Assembly (NCBI RefSeq): GCF_030268685.1
Contig: NZ_BSRQ01000010.1
Span: 124,001 to 188,000, forward strand
From: Microtetraspora sp. NBRC 13810
GTDB lineage: Bacteria > Actinomycetota > Actinomycetes > Streptosporangiales > Streptosporangiaceae
DNA: 64,000 bases
Direction of reading: 5' to 3'
Shown: in pieces, positions 27,281 through 35,626 of the stretch
Layout of the letters: every line of letters starts with the position of its first letter
Numbering within the stretch: the first letter of the stretch is position 1
Program-made: the position numbers and the translations under genes
Notes under the pieces: model-generated
Told to the model about the DNA's origin: nothing
Database searches by the model: none
The model's input: only the letters and a program-made list of their open reading frames with translations

Positions 27281-28288
27281 ATGCGACGAATGCTATTAGT
27301 AGCCGTGTCGCTACTAATCGGCTCTATTACCGCCTGCAGCGGCGCCCCGGATCCGGGCGCGTCCGATGACACGGCGATGACGACGATCAGGGTCGGCCGG
27401 TTGCTGGTCCCGGACGCGGCGCCGCTGCACCGGGCGATCCAGCGCGGCTATTTCGCCAGGGAAGGACTGGAGGTCAAGGTCGAGACCATCCAGGGCGCGG
27501 CGCTGGCCGTACCCCAGCTCAAGGGCGAGAGCATGGACTTCTCCATGCTCAACTACGTCACCGCGGTCCAGGCGCAGAGCCAGGGCGCGGCCGACCTGCG
27601 CGTGGTGTCCGACGGGTACCAGGCGGCGCCGGGCACGTTCGCCCTGATGGTGATGAACGACTCCGACATCAAGGGCGTGGCGGACCTCAAGGGCAGGACG
27701 CTGGCGGTGCCCACCCTGAAGAGCATCGCCACGCTGAGCTCGGAGTCCGCCCTGATCGCCCACGGGCTCACGCAGAAGGACGTGAACTGGCGGGAGGAGG
27801 CCCTGCCCGACATGGTGGGCCTGCTCCAGCAGGGCAAGATCGACGCCGCCTGGATGACGGAGCCGTTCATCAGCCTGATCAGCAACGCGGGCGCCCGCCA
27901 GCTCTACGACGTGATGACCGGCCCGATGGACGCGTTCCCGATCGCGGGCTGGGGCTGCACGGAGAAGTACGCCAGGGAGCACCCGGACATCGTCGCCGCC
28001 TTCCAGCGGGCCATGCACGCCGGCCAGCTCGACCTGGCCGCGGATCGCAAGGCGGTGGTGGACATCATCCCGACCTACATCGAGAAGATCCCGCCGGAGA
28101 TCGCCGGGCTCATCTCGCTCGGCACCTATCCGACGACGCTGGAGGCCAAGCGGCTGCAACGGGTGGCGGACTCGATGCACGAGCTCGGCTACACCGAGGA
28201 GGCCCTCGACATGAACGACATCCTGCTGCCGATGGCCCCCGCCGGCGGCACCGCCCCGGCGACGCCTCCCGCGGAGGCGGCCCAGTGA
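27281..28288 (+). CDS. ABC transporter substrate-binding lipoprotein (NMT1/SsuA type)
   Basis: This 335-residue lipoprotein has a signal peptide ending in the lipobox ITAC, so Cys19 would be lipidated and the protein anchored outside the membrane. The mature part follows the NMT1/ThiY-SsuA periplasmic-binding fold: IRVGRLLVPDAAPLHRAIQ, YFAREGLEVKVE, GRTLAVPTLKS, and DAAWMTEPFIS. These proteins bind thiamine precursors, sulfonates, nitrate or similar small molecules. ATG 27281 follows GGAGCA. No permease or ATPase is adjacent; the next gene, overlapping by 4 nt, is a methyltransferase, an unusual partner. Confidence 0.88.
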   Translation: MRRMLLVAVSLLIGSITACSGAPDPGASDDTAMTTIRVGRLLVPDAAPLHRAIQRGYFAREGLEVKVETIQGAALAVPQLKGESMDFSMLNYVTAVQAQSQGAADLRVVSDGYQAAPGTFALMVMNDSDIKGVADLKGRTLAVPTLKSIATLSSESALIAHGLTQKDVNWREEALPDMVGLLQQGKIDAAWMTEPFISLISNAGARQLYDVMTGPMDAFPIAGWGCTEKYAREHPDIVAAFQRAMHAGQLDLAADRKAVVDIIPTYIEKIPPEIAGLISLGTYPTTLEAKRLQRVADSMHELGYTEEALDMNDILLPMAPAGGTAPATPPAEAAQ

Positions 28289-29319
28289 CCGTCACGACCC
28301 CTCCGCCGGGCCCAGCGGGGCCGATCCACGACCTGACCGTGAACGTGTGGCGGTTCGCCGCGGTCCGCGCCTTCGTCGAGCTGGGCTGCGCCGACCATCT
28401 CGCCGGCGGGCCGCTGCCCCTGGCGGAGCTGGCCCGCCGCTGCGGCGCGGACGCGTGGGCGCTGGAGCGGCTGCTGCGGGTGCTGACGCCGCTGGAGATC
28501 GTGGACGCGGTCGACGGCGACGGGTACGCGCTGGGCGGTTCGGCGCACGCCCTCCGCGACGCGGACGACTCGCTGCGCTGGATGGTGCTCATCCAGGGCG
28601 ACCCGGTGTGGTGGGACGCGCTGCGCAGGCTGCCGGACACCGTGCGCACCGGCCGGCCGGAGATCCACGGCGGGTACGGCACGCCGTGGGAGTACCTCGC
28701 GGGCGCCCCGGAGGCCGACGACCGGTTCCAGCGGTTCATGACGGCGCGGACGCTGCGGATCTCCGCGGCGGTGGCGGAGTCGGTGGACGACGGGCACACG
28801 GTGGTGGACGTGGGCGGCGGGCGCGGCACGCTGCTCGCGGCCGTGCTGCGGGCCCGTCCCGGCTGCCGGGGCGTGCTCCTTGACCTGCCGCACGAGGCCG
28901 CCGGCGCGCGGGCGTACCTGGCCGGGCGGGAGGTGGCCGGCCGGTGCGAGGTGGTCGCCGGCGACTTCTTCGGCGAGGTGCCCGGCGGCGGCGACGTCTA
29001 CCTGCTGGCCAGCGTCCTGCACGACTGGGGACCCGCGGAGGCCCGGAAGATCCTGGACAACGTGCGCGCGGCGATGGCGCCCGGCGCCCGGCTGCTGTGC
29101 GCGGACATCCTCCTGCGGGAGGACCGGCGCGCCCCGCATCCGAGCAACGAGCTGGGCCTGCGCATCATGTCGCTGCATCCGGGCGGCCGGGAGCGGACCC
29201 TCGCCGAGTACGAGGCGCTGCTGGCCGGCAGCGGGCTGCGCCTGACCGGCGTCGCCGACCTGCCGGACGGGTTCAGCCTCGTCTCCGCCGTCCCCGGCGA
29301 GGCCGCGGACGGCGGATGA
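28285..29319 (+). CDS. SAM-dependent O-methyltransferase (acetylserotonin OMT-like)
   Basis: This 344-residue class I methyltransferase resembles those of natural-product pathways. An N-terminal winged-helix dimerisation domain (LTVNVWRFAAVRAFVELGCADHL, LARRCGADAWALERLLRVL) is followed by the Rossmann domain with SAM motif VVDVGGGRGTLLA, and HDWGPAEARKILDNVRAAM contains the His-Asp pair used as general base in this family. GTG 28285 overlaps the lipoprotein stop. The substrate is unknown. With only a binding protein as partner, it may belong to a specialised small-molecule uptake and modification unit. Confidence 0.88.
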   Translation: MTVTTPPPGPAGPIHDLTVNVWRFAAVRAFVELGCADHLAGGPLPLAELARRCGADAWALERLLRVLTPLEIVDAVDGDGYALGGSAHALRDADDSLRWMVLIQGDPVWWDALRRLPDTVRTGRPEIHGGYGTPWEYLAGAPEADDRFQRFMTARTLRISAAVAESVDDGHTVVDVGGGRGTLLAAVLRARPGCRGVLLDLPHEAAGARAYLAGREVAGRCEVVAGDFFGEVPGGGDVYLLASVLHDWGPAEARKILDNVRAAMAPGARLLCADILLREDRRAPHPSNELGLRIMSLHPGGRERTLAEYEALLAGSGLRLTGVADLPDGFSLVSAVPGEAADGG

Positions 29320-29445
29320 GCCTCAGGCGGGAACCGTCCGGGCGCCGCGAGATCGGCGGAGGGAACCGCCCGGACCCCGCCTGACCGCGGGTGGACCACC
29401 GCCCGGACGGCCGCCTGACCGGCGGATGGGAACCGTCCGGGCGCC
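29317..29445 (+). repeat. dispersed repeats after the methyltransferase stop
   Basis: GGGAACCGTCCGGGCGCC occurs exactly at 29329-29346 and 29428-29445, with a variant at 29361-29378. GGCGGATG, which contains the gene's stop TGA at its first occurrence, recurs before the last copy. The rest of the 29320-29562 gap holds nothing recognisable. Confidence 0.7.
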
Positions 29446-29562
29446 ATCCCGCCACACGGTCCCCGCGCCAGAGCTGCGCCGGCGCGGGGACCGTCGGCGC
29501 GCCCGTCCCCCTGACCACCGGCCGCAACGCCGCCCTGGTCGCCGGTCGCATCGGCGGCAGAC

Positions 29563-30336
29563 GTGACAATCGTGCCTGTGACCTCCGATCCGGCGCTCAT
29601 CTCCGTCACGCCGCTCCTGGCGGTGGTCCTGGTACTGCTCGTCGCGGCGGGCGCGGCCGTCTCCCGGCTCGGCGGGCTGGGCCACACCCGGGCCGTGGTG
29701 ACCGCCTGCCTGCGCGCCGCGGTCCAGCTCGGCGCGGTCTCGCTGCTGATCACCTACGTGATCGCCGTCCGCCCGGCCGTCCTGGCGTTCCTGCTTCTCA
29801 TGTACGGCGTCGCCGCGTACACCGCCGGGCGGCGGATCACCAGGAGCCGTGCGGCGTGGTGGGCCGCGGTGCCGCTGGGCGCGGGGACGCTGCCGGTGCT
29901 CCTGCTGCTGACCGGCACCGGCGCCACCCCGACGGACAGCATCGTGCTCATCCCGATCGCCGGCATCCTGCTCGGCGGCTGCCTCACGGCGACCGCGCTG
30001 GCCGGGCGCCGGGCCGTGGACGAGCTGGTGCAGCGCGCGGGAGAGGTGGAGGCGGCGCTGTCGCTCGGGTTCGGCCCGCGTGCGGCGGCGCTGGAGATCT
30101 GCCGCCCGGCCGCCGCGCAGGCGCTGGTGCCGGCGCTGGACCAGACGCGGACGGTGGGCCTGGTCGTGCTGCCGGGGGCGTTCGTCGGGATGCTGCTCGG
30201 CGGGGCGAGCCCGATCCTGGCGGGCGTGGTGCAGCTCGTCGTGCTGGTGGCGCTGGTGGCGGCCGAGGCGGTGGCCGTACTGGTGACGATCGAACTGGTC
30301 GCGCGCGGCCGGTTCCCGCTCCCGGCGCGCGAGTGA
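29563..30336 (+). CDS. FetB/UPF0014-family ABC permease
   Basis: A 257-residue inner-membrane protein with about seven predicted helices. It matches the UPF0014 (FetB/YbbM) family, linked to iron or metal export and oxidative-stress tolerance: ACLRAAVQLGAVSLLI near residue 50, MLLGGASPILAGVVQLVVL near the C-terminus, and the cytoplasmic EAALSLGFGPRAAALE ATPase-contact helix. The usual FetA ATPase is not adjacent. GTG 29563 gives the longest form; GTG 29578 is also possible as neither has a clear ribosome-binding site. The stop codon starts a short repeat tract. Confidence 0.85.
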   Translation: MTIVPVTSDPALISVTPLLAVVLVLLVAAGAAVSRLGGLGHTRAVVTACLRAAVQLGAVSLLITYVIAVRPAVLAFLLLMYGVAAYTAGRRITRSRAAWWAAVPLGAGTLPVLLLLTGTGATPTDSIVLIPIAGILLGGCLTATALAGRRAVDELVQRAGEVEAALSLGFGPRAAALEICRPAAAQALVPALDQTRTVGLVVLPGAFVGMLLGGASPILAGVVQLVVLVALVAAEAVAVLVTIELVARGRFPLPARE

Positions 30337-30406
30337 CCCGCGGGGCGGTGACCCGCGCGGGAACGACCCCGCGCGGGAGCGAATCGCGCGGAGTGACCCG
30401 CGCGGG
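30331..30406 (+). repeat. CCCGCGCGGG palindromes after the FetB stop
   Basis: The palindrome CCCGCGCGGG occurs at 30352-30361, 30368-30377 and 30397-30406. GAGTGACCCG, which includes the FetB stop TGA, recurs at 30331 and 30391. The tract could fold into hairpins and may terminate transcription. Confidence 0.7.
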
Positions 30407-30411
30407 GCCGC

Positions 30412-30483
30412 GGCTCGGTGCGTGGCTCGGTGCGTGGCTCGGTGCGTGGCTCGGTGCGTGGCTCGGTGCGTGGCTCGGTGCGT
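30412..30483. repeat. six perfect 12-bp tandem repeats beside the DUF2332 stop
   Basis: GGCTCGGTGCGT is repeated six times without a mismatch. The next partial unit reads GGCTCA, and its TCA is the TGA stop of the minus-strand DUF2332 gene, so the array begins exactly at that stop codon. Confidence 0.95.
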
Positions 30484-30486
30484 GGC

Positions 30487-31446
30487 TCAGCCGCCGAGCC
30501 AGTCCAGCCATTCGCCGTGCGGCCCGGCCGTCGCGACCGGTTCCTCGTCCAGCGCCAGCAGGAACGCGAGACGGCCCTCGGGGAGCGGGCGGGTGAGCCG
30601 GGCGCGCACCGAGGGCAGCCGCGGCGAGCCCTCGTTGGAGATCCAGCGCGCCGGCAGGTCGCGCATGGTGGCCACGAACCGGTCCCTGGCCTCCTCGTCC
30701 AGGTAGGGCATGACCGCGCTGTGGTAGACGACCGGCGTCGCGTCCGGCGGCGCCTGCGCGACCACCTCGCGGATCACGTCGTTCATGTCGCCGCGGACCA
30801 GGTGCGGCGGGTCGGCCACGGCCGCCAGGGCCGCGCCGCGCAGCCGGGCCAGCCGGTCGTCCTGGCCGGGCCAGACCAGGCACTCCAGCCAGCGCAGCGT
30901 GGCCTCCTCGCGCACGTCCAGCGGGTTGAGGTCGATCCCCGCCCGCCAGACCACCCGGGGCAGCCGCTCCGGCACCGGGACCTCGCCGTTCGTCCGGCAG
31001 GTCAGGACGAGCGGGCCCGCGCCGGCGCCGATCGGCGGCCGGTCGTCGTAGCGGTAGCCGTACCGGTCGGGGTAGAGGCACAGCCCGGCCGAGGCGCCCA
31101 CCTCGATGAGGGCCAGCGGCTGGGGCAGGGCGGCCAGCAGCGGCAGCAGGCTCGCGCACCGGCCGATCTCGTTGGTCTGGGTGGAGCGGGCCAGTATCGT
31201 GCCGGCCAGGCCGGTCCAGTGCGCCGCCGCCCAGTCGCGGAACGCGCCGGAGTCCTCGACCGGGCCGCCGAGGAAGCGCGCCGCGGCCAGCAGCAGGTTC
31301 GGCTGCCGCTTCACCGGCGGCAGCCCGTCGATGAGGGCGATCAGTCCCGGGTCGGCCGCGATGTCCGCCGCCAGCTTCTCGTAGACCGGGGAGTGCCCGG
31401 CCACCTCCTCCCGCGCGAAAGCCCGGTAACGCTCCGCAGTGTCCAC
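30487..31446 (-). CDS. DUF2332 family protein
   Basis: This 319-residue soluble protein belongs to an uncharacterised family with a methyltransferase-like core. Typical blocks are NLLLAAARFL, TNEIGRCASLLPLLA, LIEVGASAGLCLYPDRY (a glycine-rich SAM-like loop) and VVYHSAVMPYL, ending with GEWLDWLGG. The start is GTG 31446 behind AAGGGAGCGGGCAGG. It is divergent from cydA, with 151 bp between, and its stop abuts a 12-bp tandem array. Function unknown; methyltransferase activity is only suggested by the fold. Confidence 0.82.
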   Translation of the reverse strand: MDTAERYRAFAREEVAGHSPVYEKLAADIAADPGLIALIDGLPPVKRQPNLLLAAARFLGGPVEDSGAFRDWAAAHWTGLAGTILARSTQTNEIGRCASLLPLLAALPQPLALIEVGASAGLCLYPDRYGYRYDDRPPIGAGAGPLVLTCRTNGEVPVPERLPRVVWRAGIDLNPLDVREEATLRWLECLVWPGQDDRLARLRGAALAAVADPPHLVRGDMNDVIREVVAQAPPDATPVVYHSAVMPYLDEEARDRFVATMRDLPARWISNEGSPRLPSVRARLTRPLPEGRLAFLLALDEEPVATAGPHGEWLDWLGG

Positions 31447-31597
31447 CCTGCCCGCTCCCTTCGCCGTGACCTGCCCCCCGAGTCCGCATTGTCCTGCGAC
31501 GAAGCCCCTCCGGTAAACACCGGGCAGCAGGTTTGCACACGTACAGGCGGGGCAGGCCGTGCCCATATGACTACTTAGCGTGAGGGGTCGTGTCGCC

Positions 31598-32986
31598 GTG
31601 ACGACGAACCACCTGGCCACGGTCCTCGCGTCCGCCGGTCCGGCGGCCCCGGCCGACCTGCTGGCGGCCCGGATGCAGATGGCGCTGTCGCTGGGCTGGC
31701 ACATCATCCTCGCCTGCATGGGCGTCGGCATGCCGGTGCTGCTGTTCGTCGCGGAGTGGCGGGCCGTGCGGCGCGGCGACGGGGTGTGCCTGACGCTGGT
31801 GCGCCGGTGGGCCAGGGCGGTGGGCGTGCTGTTCGCCGTCGGCGCCGTCTCGGGGACCATCCTGAGCTTCGAGATGGGTCTGCTGTGGCCCGGCCTGATG
31901 GGGACGTACGGGCAGGTCATCGGGTTGCCGTTCGCGCTGGAGGGGATCGCCTTCTTCATCGAGGCGATCTTCCTCGGCATCTACCTCTACGCCTGGGACC
32001 GGCTGCCTCCGGCGGCCCACCTGCTCACCCTGGTGCCGGTGCTCCTCGCCGGGGTGGCGTCGGCGTTCTTCGTGGTGACCGCCAACGCGTGGATGAACGA
32101 CCCGCAGGGCTTCACCGTCGAGGGCGGCCGGGTGACCGTGGTGGAGCCGTGGGCGGCCATGTTCAACCCGGCCACCCCGCCGCAGACGCTGCACATGATC
32201 CTCGCCGCTTTCATGGTCGCCGGTTTCGCGGTGGCGGGCGTCTACGCGGTGGCGCTGCTGCGCGGGCGGCGGGACCGGTACCACCGGCTGGGGTTCCTCA
32301 TCCCCTTCACGTTCGCCGCGGTGGTCACCCCCTTCCAGGTGCTGGCCGGCGACTACGCCGCGCGTTACCTCGCCGCCCGCCAGCCCACCAAGCTGGCCGC
32401 CGCGGAAGGGCTCTTCCACACCGGGCCGAACGCGCCGCTGCACCTGGGCGGGCTGGTGATCGGCGATCAGGTGCGCTACTCCGTGGAGATCCCCGACGGG
32501 CTCTCGCTGCTCGTCGGCGGGAGCCCGGACACCGTGGTGCGGGGGCTGGACGCGACGCCGGTCGCCGACCGCCCGCCGGTCGCGGTGGTGCACCTGGCCT
32601 TCGACACGATGGTCGCGCTCGGCGTCTTCCTGCTGCTGCTGTCCGCCTGGTTCGCCCTGACCTGGTGGCGCCGCCGCGACCTGCCGCGCTCGCCGTGGTT
32701 CCTGCGCCTGGCCGCCGTCTCCGGCGTGGCCGCCGCGGTGGCGGTGGAGGCCGGCTGGGTCCTCACCGAGGTCGGCCGGCAACCGTGGGTCGTGTACGGC
32801 AGGCTGCGTACGGCCGACGCGGTCAACCCGGCCCCCGGGCTGTGGGTGAGCTTCGCCGTCGTCTGCGCCGTCTACGTCGTGCTCACCGTCGCCACCGTCT
32901 ACGCGCTGCGGCTGCTGACCCGGGACGGCCCGCCGGTCGCGCCGCAGGAGGAGGAGGCCGGCCCCGCGCCCGAGGGGGCCACCTGA
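31598..32986 (+). CDS. cydA: cytochrome bd ubiquinol oxidase subunit I
   Basis: This 462-residue integral membrane subunit of the high-affinity terminal oxidase binds the hemes and oxidises quinol. The N-terminal LLAARMQMALSLGWHIILAC contains the conserved haem-ligand His; FEMGLLWPGLMGTYG and the Q-loop region GPNAPLHLGG, and GWVLTEVGRQPW near the end, are family blocks. I chose GTG 31598, about ten bases after GAGGGG; GTG 31580 in the same frame lacks a ribosome-binding site. It overlaps cydB by one base (TGATG). No cydD or cydC assembly transporter follows. Confidence 0.93.
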   Translation: MTTNHLATVLASAGPAAPADLLAARMQMALSLGWHIILACMGVGMPVLLFVAEWRAVRRGDGVCLTLVRRWARAVGVLFAVGAVSGTILSFEMGLLWPGLMGTYGQVIGLPFALEGIAFFIEAIFLGIYLYAWDRLPPAAHLLTLVPVLLAGVASAFFVVTANAWMNDPQGFTVEGGRVTVVEPWAAMFNPATPPQTLHMILAAFMVAGFAVAGVYAVALLRGRRDRYHRLGFLIPFTFAAVVTPFQVLAGDYAARYLAARQPTKLAAAEGLFHTGPNAPLHLGGLVIGDQVRYSVEIPDGLSLLVGGSPDTVVRGLDATPVADRPPVAVVHLAFDTMVALGVFLLLLSAWFALTWWRRRDLPRSPWFLRLAAVSGVAAAVAVEAGWVLTEVGRQPWVVYGRLRTADAVNPAPGLWVSFAVVCAVYVVLTVATVYALRLLTRDGPPVAPQEEEAGPAPEGAT

Positions 32987-34020
32987 TGGACTCGGCCCAG
33001 GTCACGCTGGCCGTGCTGTGGATCGGGCTGACGCTCTACGCGCTGTTCGCCGGCGCGGACTTCGGCGCCGGTCTGTGGGACCTGCTCGCCGGTCGCAGCG
33101 TCCCCGGCATGCCGCAACGCCGCCTGGTGGAACACGCCATCGGACCGGTGTGGGAGGCCAACCACGTCTGGCTGATCTTCGTGCTCGTGGTGCTGTGGAC
33201 CGGTTTCCCACCCGTCTTCGCCGCCGTGATGTCCACCCTGTACATCCCGCTGACGCTGGCCGCGCTGGGCGTCATCGCCCGCGGCGCCGCCTTCGCCTTC
33301 CGCAAGGCGGCGCTGGAGCTGTGGCAGCGGCGGCTCTTCGGCGCGGCCTTCGCGCTGTCGTCGGTGCTGACGCCGTTCTTCCTCGGCACGGCGGCGGGCG
33401 CGGTCGCCTCCGGGCGGGTGCCGCCGGGGCTGGCCAGGGGCGACCTGCTCGGGAGCTGGCTGAGCCCGACCGGGGTGCTCGGCGGCCTGCTCGCCGTCGG
33501 CACCTGCGCCTACCTCGCGGCCGTCTACCTGTGCGACGACGCGGTGCGGGCCCGCTCGCCCGCGCTCGCCGCCGGGTTCCGCCGCAGGGCGCTGGTGACG
33601 GCGCTGGTCACGGGGCTGATCGCGCTCGGCGGCGTCGGCGTGCTGCGTTTCGACGCGCCGGGGCTCTACGCCGGGCTGACCGGGCGGGCGCTGCCGCTGG
33701 TGGCGCTGTCCGCGGTGGCCGGGCTGGCCGCGATCGCGCTGCTGTGGCGGCGGCGTTTCCTTCCCGCCAGGGTCGCCTCCGCGCTCGCGGTGACCGCGAT
33801 CCTGTGGGGCTGGGCGGTCGCGCAGTACCCGCTGATGCTGCCGCCCGCGCTGGACTACCGGGCCGCCGCCGCGCACCCCGCGGTGCTGGTCACCGTCCTG
33901 GTCTGCCTGGGCGTCGGCGCGCTGCTGGTCCTCCCCTCGCTGGCCTGGCTGTACGTCTTCCAGCACCGCGGCCCGCACGGCGGTCACGAGGGGCACGACG
34001 GGCACGACGCCGCGGGGTGA
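32986..34020 (+). CDS. cydB: cytochrome bd ubiquinol oxidase subunit II
   Basis: A 344-residue membrane partner of CydA. The N-terminal block LFAGADFGAGLWDLLAG and EANHVWLIFVLVVLWTGFP are diagnostic. About eight to nine helices follow. The C-terminus is a His/Gly-rich tail (GPHGGHEGHDGHDAAG), not a general feature of the family, which could bind metal. ATG 32986 overlaps the cydA stop. Convergent with the phosphatase gene with one intervening base, so the two transcripts must end inside each other's 3' regions. Confidence 0.94.
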   Translation: MDSAQVTLAVLWIGLTLYALFAGADFGAGLWDLLAGRSVPGMPQRRLVEHAIGPVWEANHVWLIFVLVVLWTGFPPVFAAVMSTLYIPLTLAALGVIARGAAFAFRKAALELWQRRLFGAAFALSSVLTPFFLGTAAGAVASGRVPPGLARGDLLGSWLSPTGVLGGLLAVGTCAYLAAVYLCDDAVRARSPALAAGFRRRALVTALVTGLIALGGVGVLRFDAPGLYAGLTGRALPLVALSAVAGLAAIALLWRRRFLPARVASALAVTAILWGWAVAQYPLMLPPALDYRAAAAHPAVLVTVLVCLGVGALLVLPSLAWLYVFQHRGPHGGHEGHDGHDAAG

Positions 34021-34021
34021 G

Positions 34022-35296
34022 TCAGCGGAGGAGCCGGCGGTGACCGGCGCCGCGCCATTCCACGAGGAGCACGGTGGCGTCGTCCTGGAGCCGGTCGTCG
34101 TGGTAGGCGAGCAGGTCGCGGACGAGACGCCGCAGGGTCTCCGGCACCGGCATGCCCGCCGCGTGGTGCCGGATGACGAGATCGGTGAAACGGTCCAGGC
34201 CGAACTCCTCGCCCGCGGCGCTGCGCGCCTCGGTGATGCCGTCGGTGTAGAGGAGCACCCGGTCACCGGGTTCGAGCTGTTCGCGGCAGGACCGGACCGG
34301 GAGGCCGAGGTCGAGGCCGAGCGGGTGGGCGGGCGGGCAGCTCAGCGTGGTCTTCCAGCGTCCGCCGCGGATCAGCACCGGCGGCGGGTGGCCACGGTTG
34401 ACCCAGGTCAGGACTCCGCTGGGGATGTGAAGGGTGGCCAGGATCGCCGTCGCGAAACGCTGGGCCCTGCCGAACTCCTGGATCAGCACCCGCTCGATCG
34501 TCTCGCTGGTCTCGGCCAGGCCGGTGCCGAGCCTGCGGCTGTGCCGGAAGGCGGCGACGGCGAGGTTGGCGGTGAGCCCGGCGGAGGTGTCGTGCCCCAT
34601 CGCGTCGAAGACCGCGAGGCGCACCACGTCGCCGCTCAGTCCGTAGTCGAAGGCGTCGCCGGCGATCTCGTAGGCGGGTTCCAGCACGCCGCCGATCACC
34701 AGGTCGCCGGTGGCGAAGGTGAGCGGCGGGGCGAGGTTCCACGACATCTCGGCGGCGATGTGCATCGGCCGGGTCCGCACCAGCCGGTTGTAGAAGTCGC
34801 TGTAGGCGCGCTTGCTGATCAGCATCAGCGCGACCATGGACGCCAGGTGCCGGATGTCCTGCCGGGTCCGCTCGTCGGCGGCGCCGGCGTCGACCCACAG
34901 CACGCCCAGGCGTTCCGTGCCGTCCAGCAGCGGCACCCACCAGCCGCCCTCACCGCCGGAGGACAGCATCTCCAGCGACTGGAAGGCGCGCCCGGCGAGG
35001 GTGCCCTCGACCCGCAGGTCGGGCGGCCCGCCCTCGATGCCGCCCTCCAGCGGGCGGAGCAGCTCCTCCTGAAGGTCGGCGACGTAGATGGTGACGCCGC
35101 GCAGGCCGGCCCGCTCGGCGCGCCCCCTGACCAGGTCCGGCAGGCCCTCCATGGGGCACAGGTGGCTGGCCGCCAGCAGCTCGCGCAGGAGTTGCCCGCC
35201 GCTCGCCGTACCCTCGGCGGACTCCCCTGCCGGCGGCGCTCCGGTCCCCCCGCCCGGGTCTTCCCGCTCCGGGTCCTCCCGCTCCGGGCCGTTCAC
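34022..35296 (-). CDS. PP2C (SpoIIE-type) serine phosphatase with GAF-like sensor domain
   Basis: A 424-residue signalling phosphatase. After a low-complexity Pro/Gly/Glu N-terminus, a GAF-like domain occupies about residues 45-170 (RGVTIYVADLQEELLRPL, WVPLLDGTERLGVLWVD). The SpoIIE/PP2C domain follows with metal-binding EIAGDAFDYG, FDAMGHDTSAG, LLYTDGITEAR and DDATVLLVEW. Such proteins dephosphorylate anti-anti-sigma factors in partner-switching pathways. The start is GTG 35296, overlapping the TGA of the small upstream gene. No kinase or STAS partner is visible nearby. Confidence 0.9.
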   Translation of the reverse strand: MNGPEREDPEREDPGGGTGAPPAGESAEGTASGGQLLRELLAASHLCPMEGLPDLVRGRAERAGLRGVTIYVADLQEELLRPLEGGIEGGPPDLRVEGTLAGRAFQSLEMLSSGGEGGWWVPLLDGTERLGVLWVDAGAADERTRQDIRHLASMVALMLISKRAYSDFYNRLVRTRPMHIAAEMSWNLAPPLTFATGDLVIGGVLEPAYEIAGDAFDYGLSGDVVRLAVFDAMGHDTSAGLTANLAVAAFRHSRRLGTGLAETSETIERVLIQEFGRAQRFATAILATLHIPSGVLTWVNRGHPPPVLIRGGRWKTTLSCPPAHPLGLDLGLPVRSCREQLEPGDRVLLYTDGITEARSAAGEEFGLDRFTDLVIRHHAAGMPVPETLRRLVRDLLAYHDDRLQDDATVLLVEWRGAGHRRLLR

Positions 35297-35535
35297 GCCC
35301 GTCCTTCACCGCCGGAGGCGTCGTCCGGTTCGGCGAGCCGGCCGAGCGCCTGGTCCACCTCCCTGCGGCTGTAGACGCCCTCGGGGAGCTCGTGCAGCCG
35401 GGCCAGCATCTCGGCGGGCAGCATCACGTGCCCGGAGGCGCAGGAGTAGATCTCCCGCCGGGTGGCGCGGGGACGATCGCGGTAGACCTCGTCGAGCACC
35501 TTCCGCATCTCGTCAAGCGCGGCACGGTCGGGCAT
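35293..35535 (-). CDS. small conserved-looking hypothetical protein upstream of the phosphatase
   Basis: An 80-residue, charged, probably helical protein: RAALDEMRKVLDEVYRDRPR, then REIYSCASGHVMLPAEML and SRREVDQALGRLAEP. No family is recognised. ATG 35535 is eight bases from AGGAGG; ATG 35541 is an alternative. The stop overlaps the phosphatase GTG (GTGA), so the two are translationally coupled, and it may act as a partner or modulator of that phosphatase. The single Cys-x3-His element could bind metal but is too short to claim. Confidence 0.7.
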   Translation of the reverse strand: MPDRAALDEMRKVLDEVYRDRPRATRREIYSCASGHVMLPAEMLARLHELPEGVYSRREVDQALGRLAEPDDASGGEGRA

Positions 35536-35626
35536 CTCCATCCCCTCCTTCGATCGCGCTCTCCGGGCCCGTACCCACACTCGGGCGCCTCGACGCACGC
35601 CGGACCGCGCGGGCGACGGCCGCGGG

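Noticed and set aside
30412-30483. CRISPR-like array
   Set aside because: The 12-bp units are contiguous with no spacers and no cas genes exist in the window.
31447-31597. Rex or other redox operator between DUF2332 and cydA
   Set aside because: I looked for a TGTGAAC-N-GTTCACA type palindrome and found none; only TTGCAC and CATATG fragments with poor promoter spacing.
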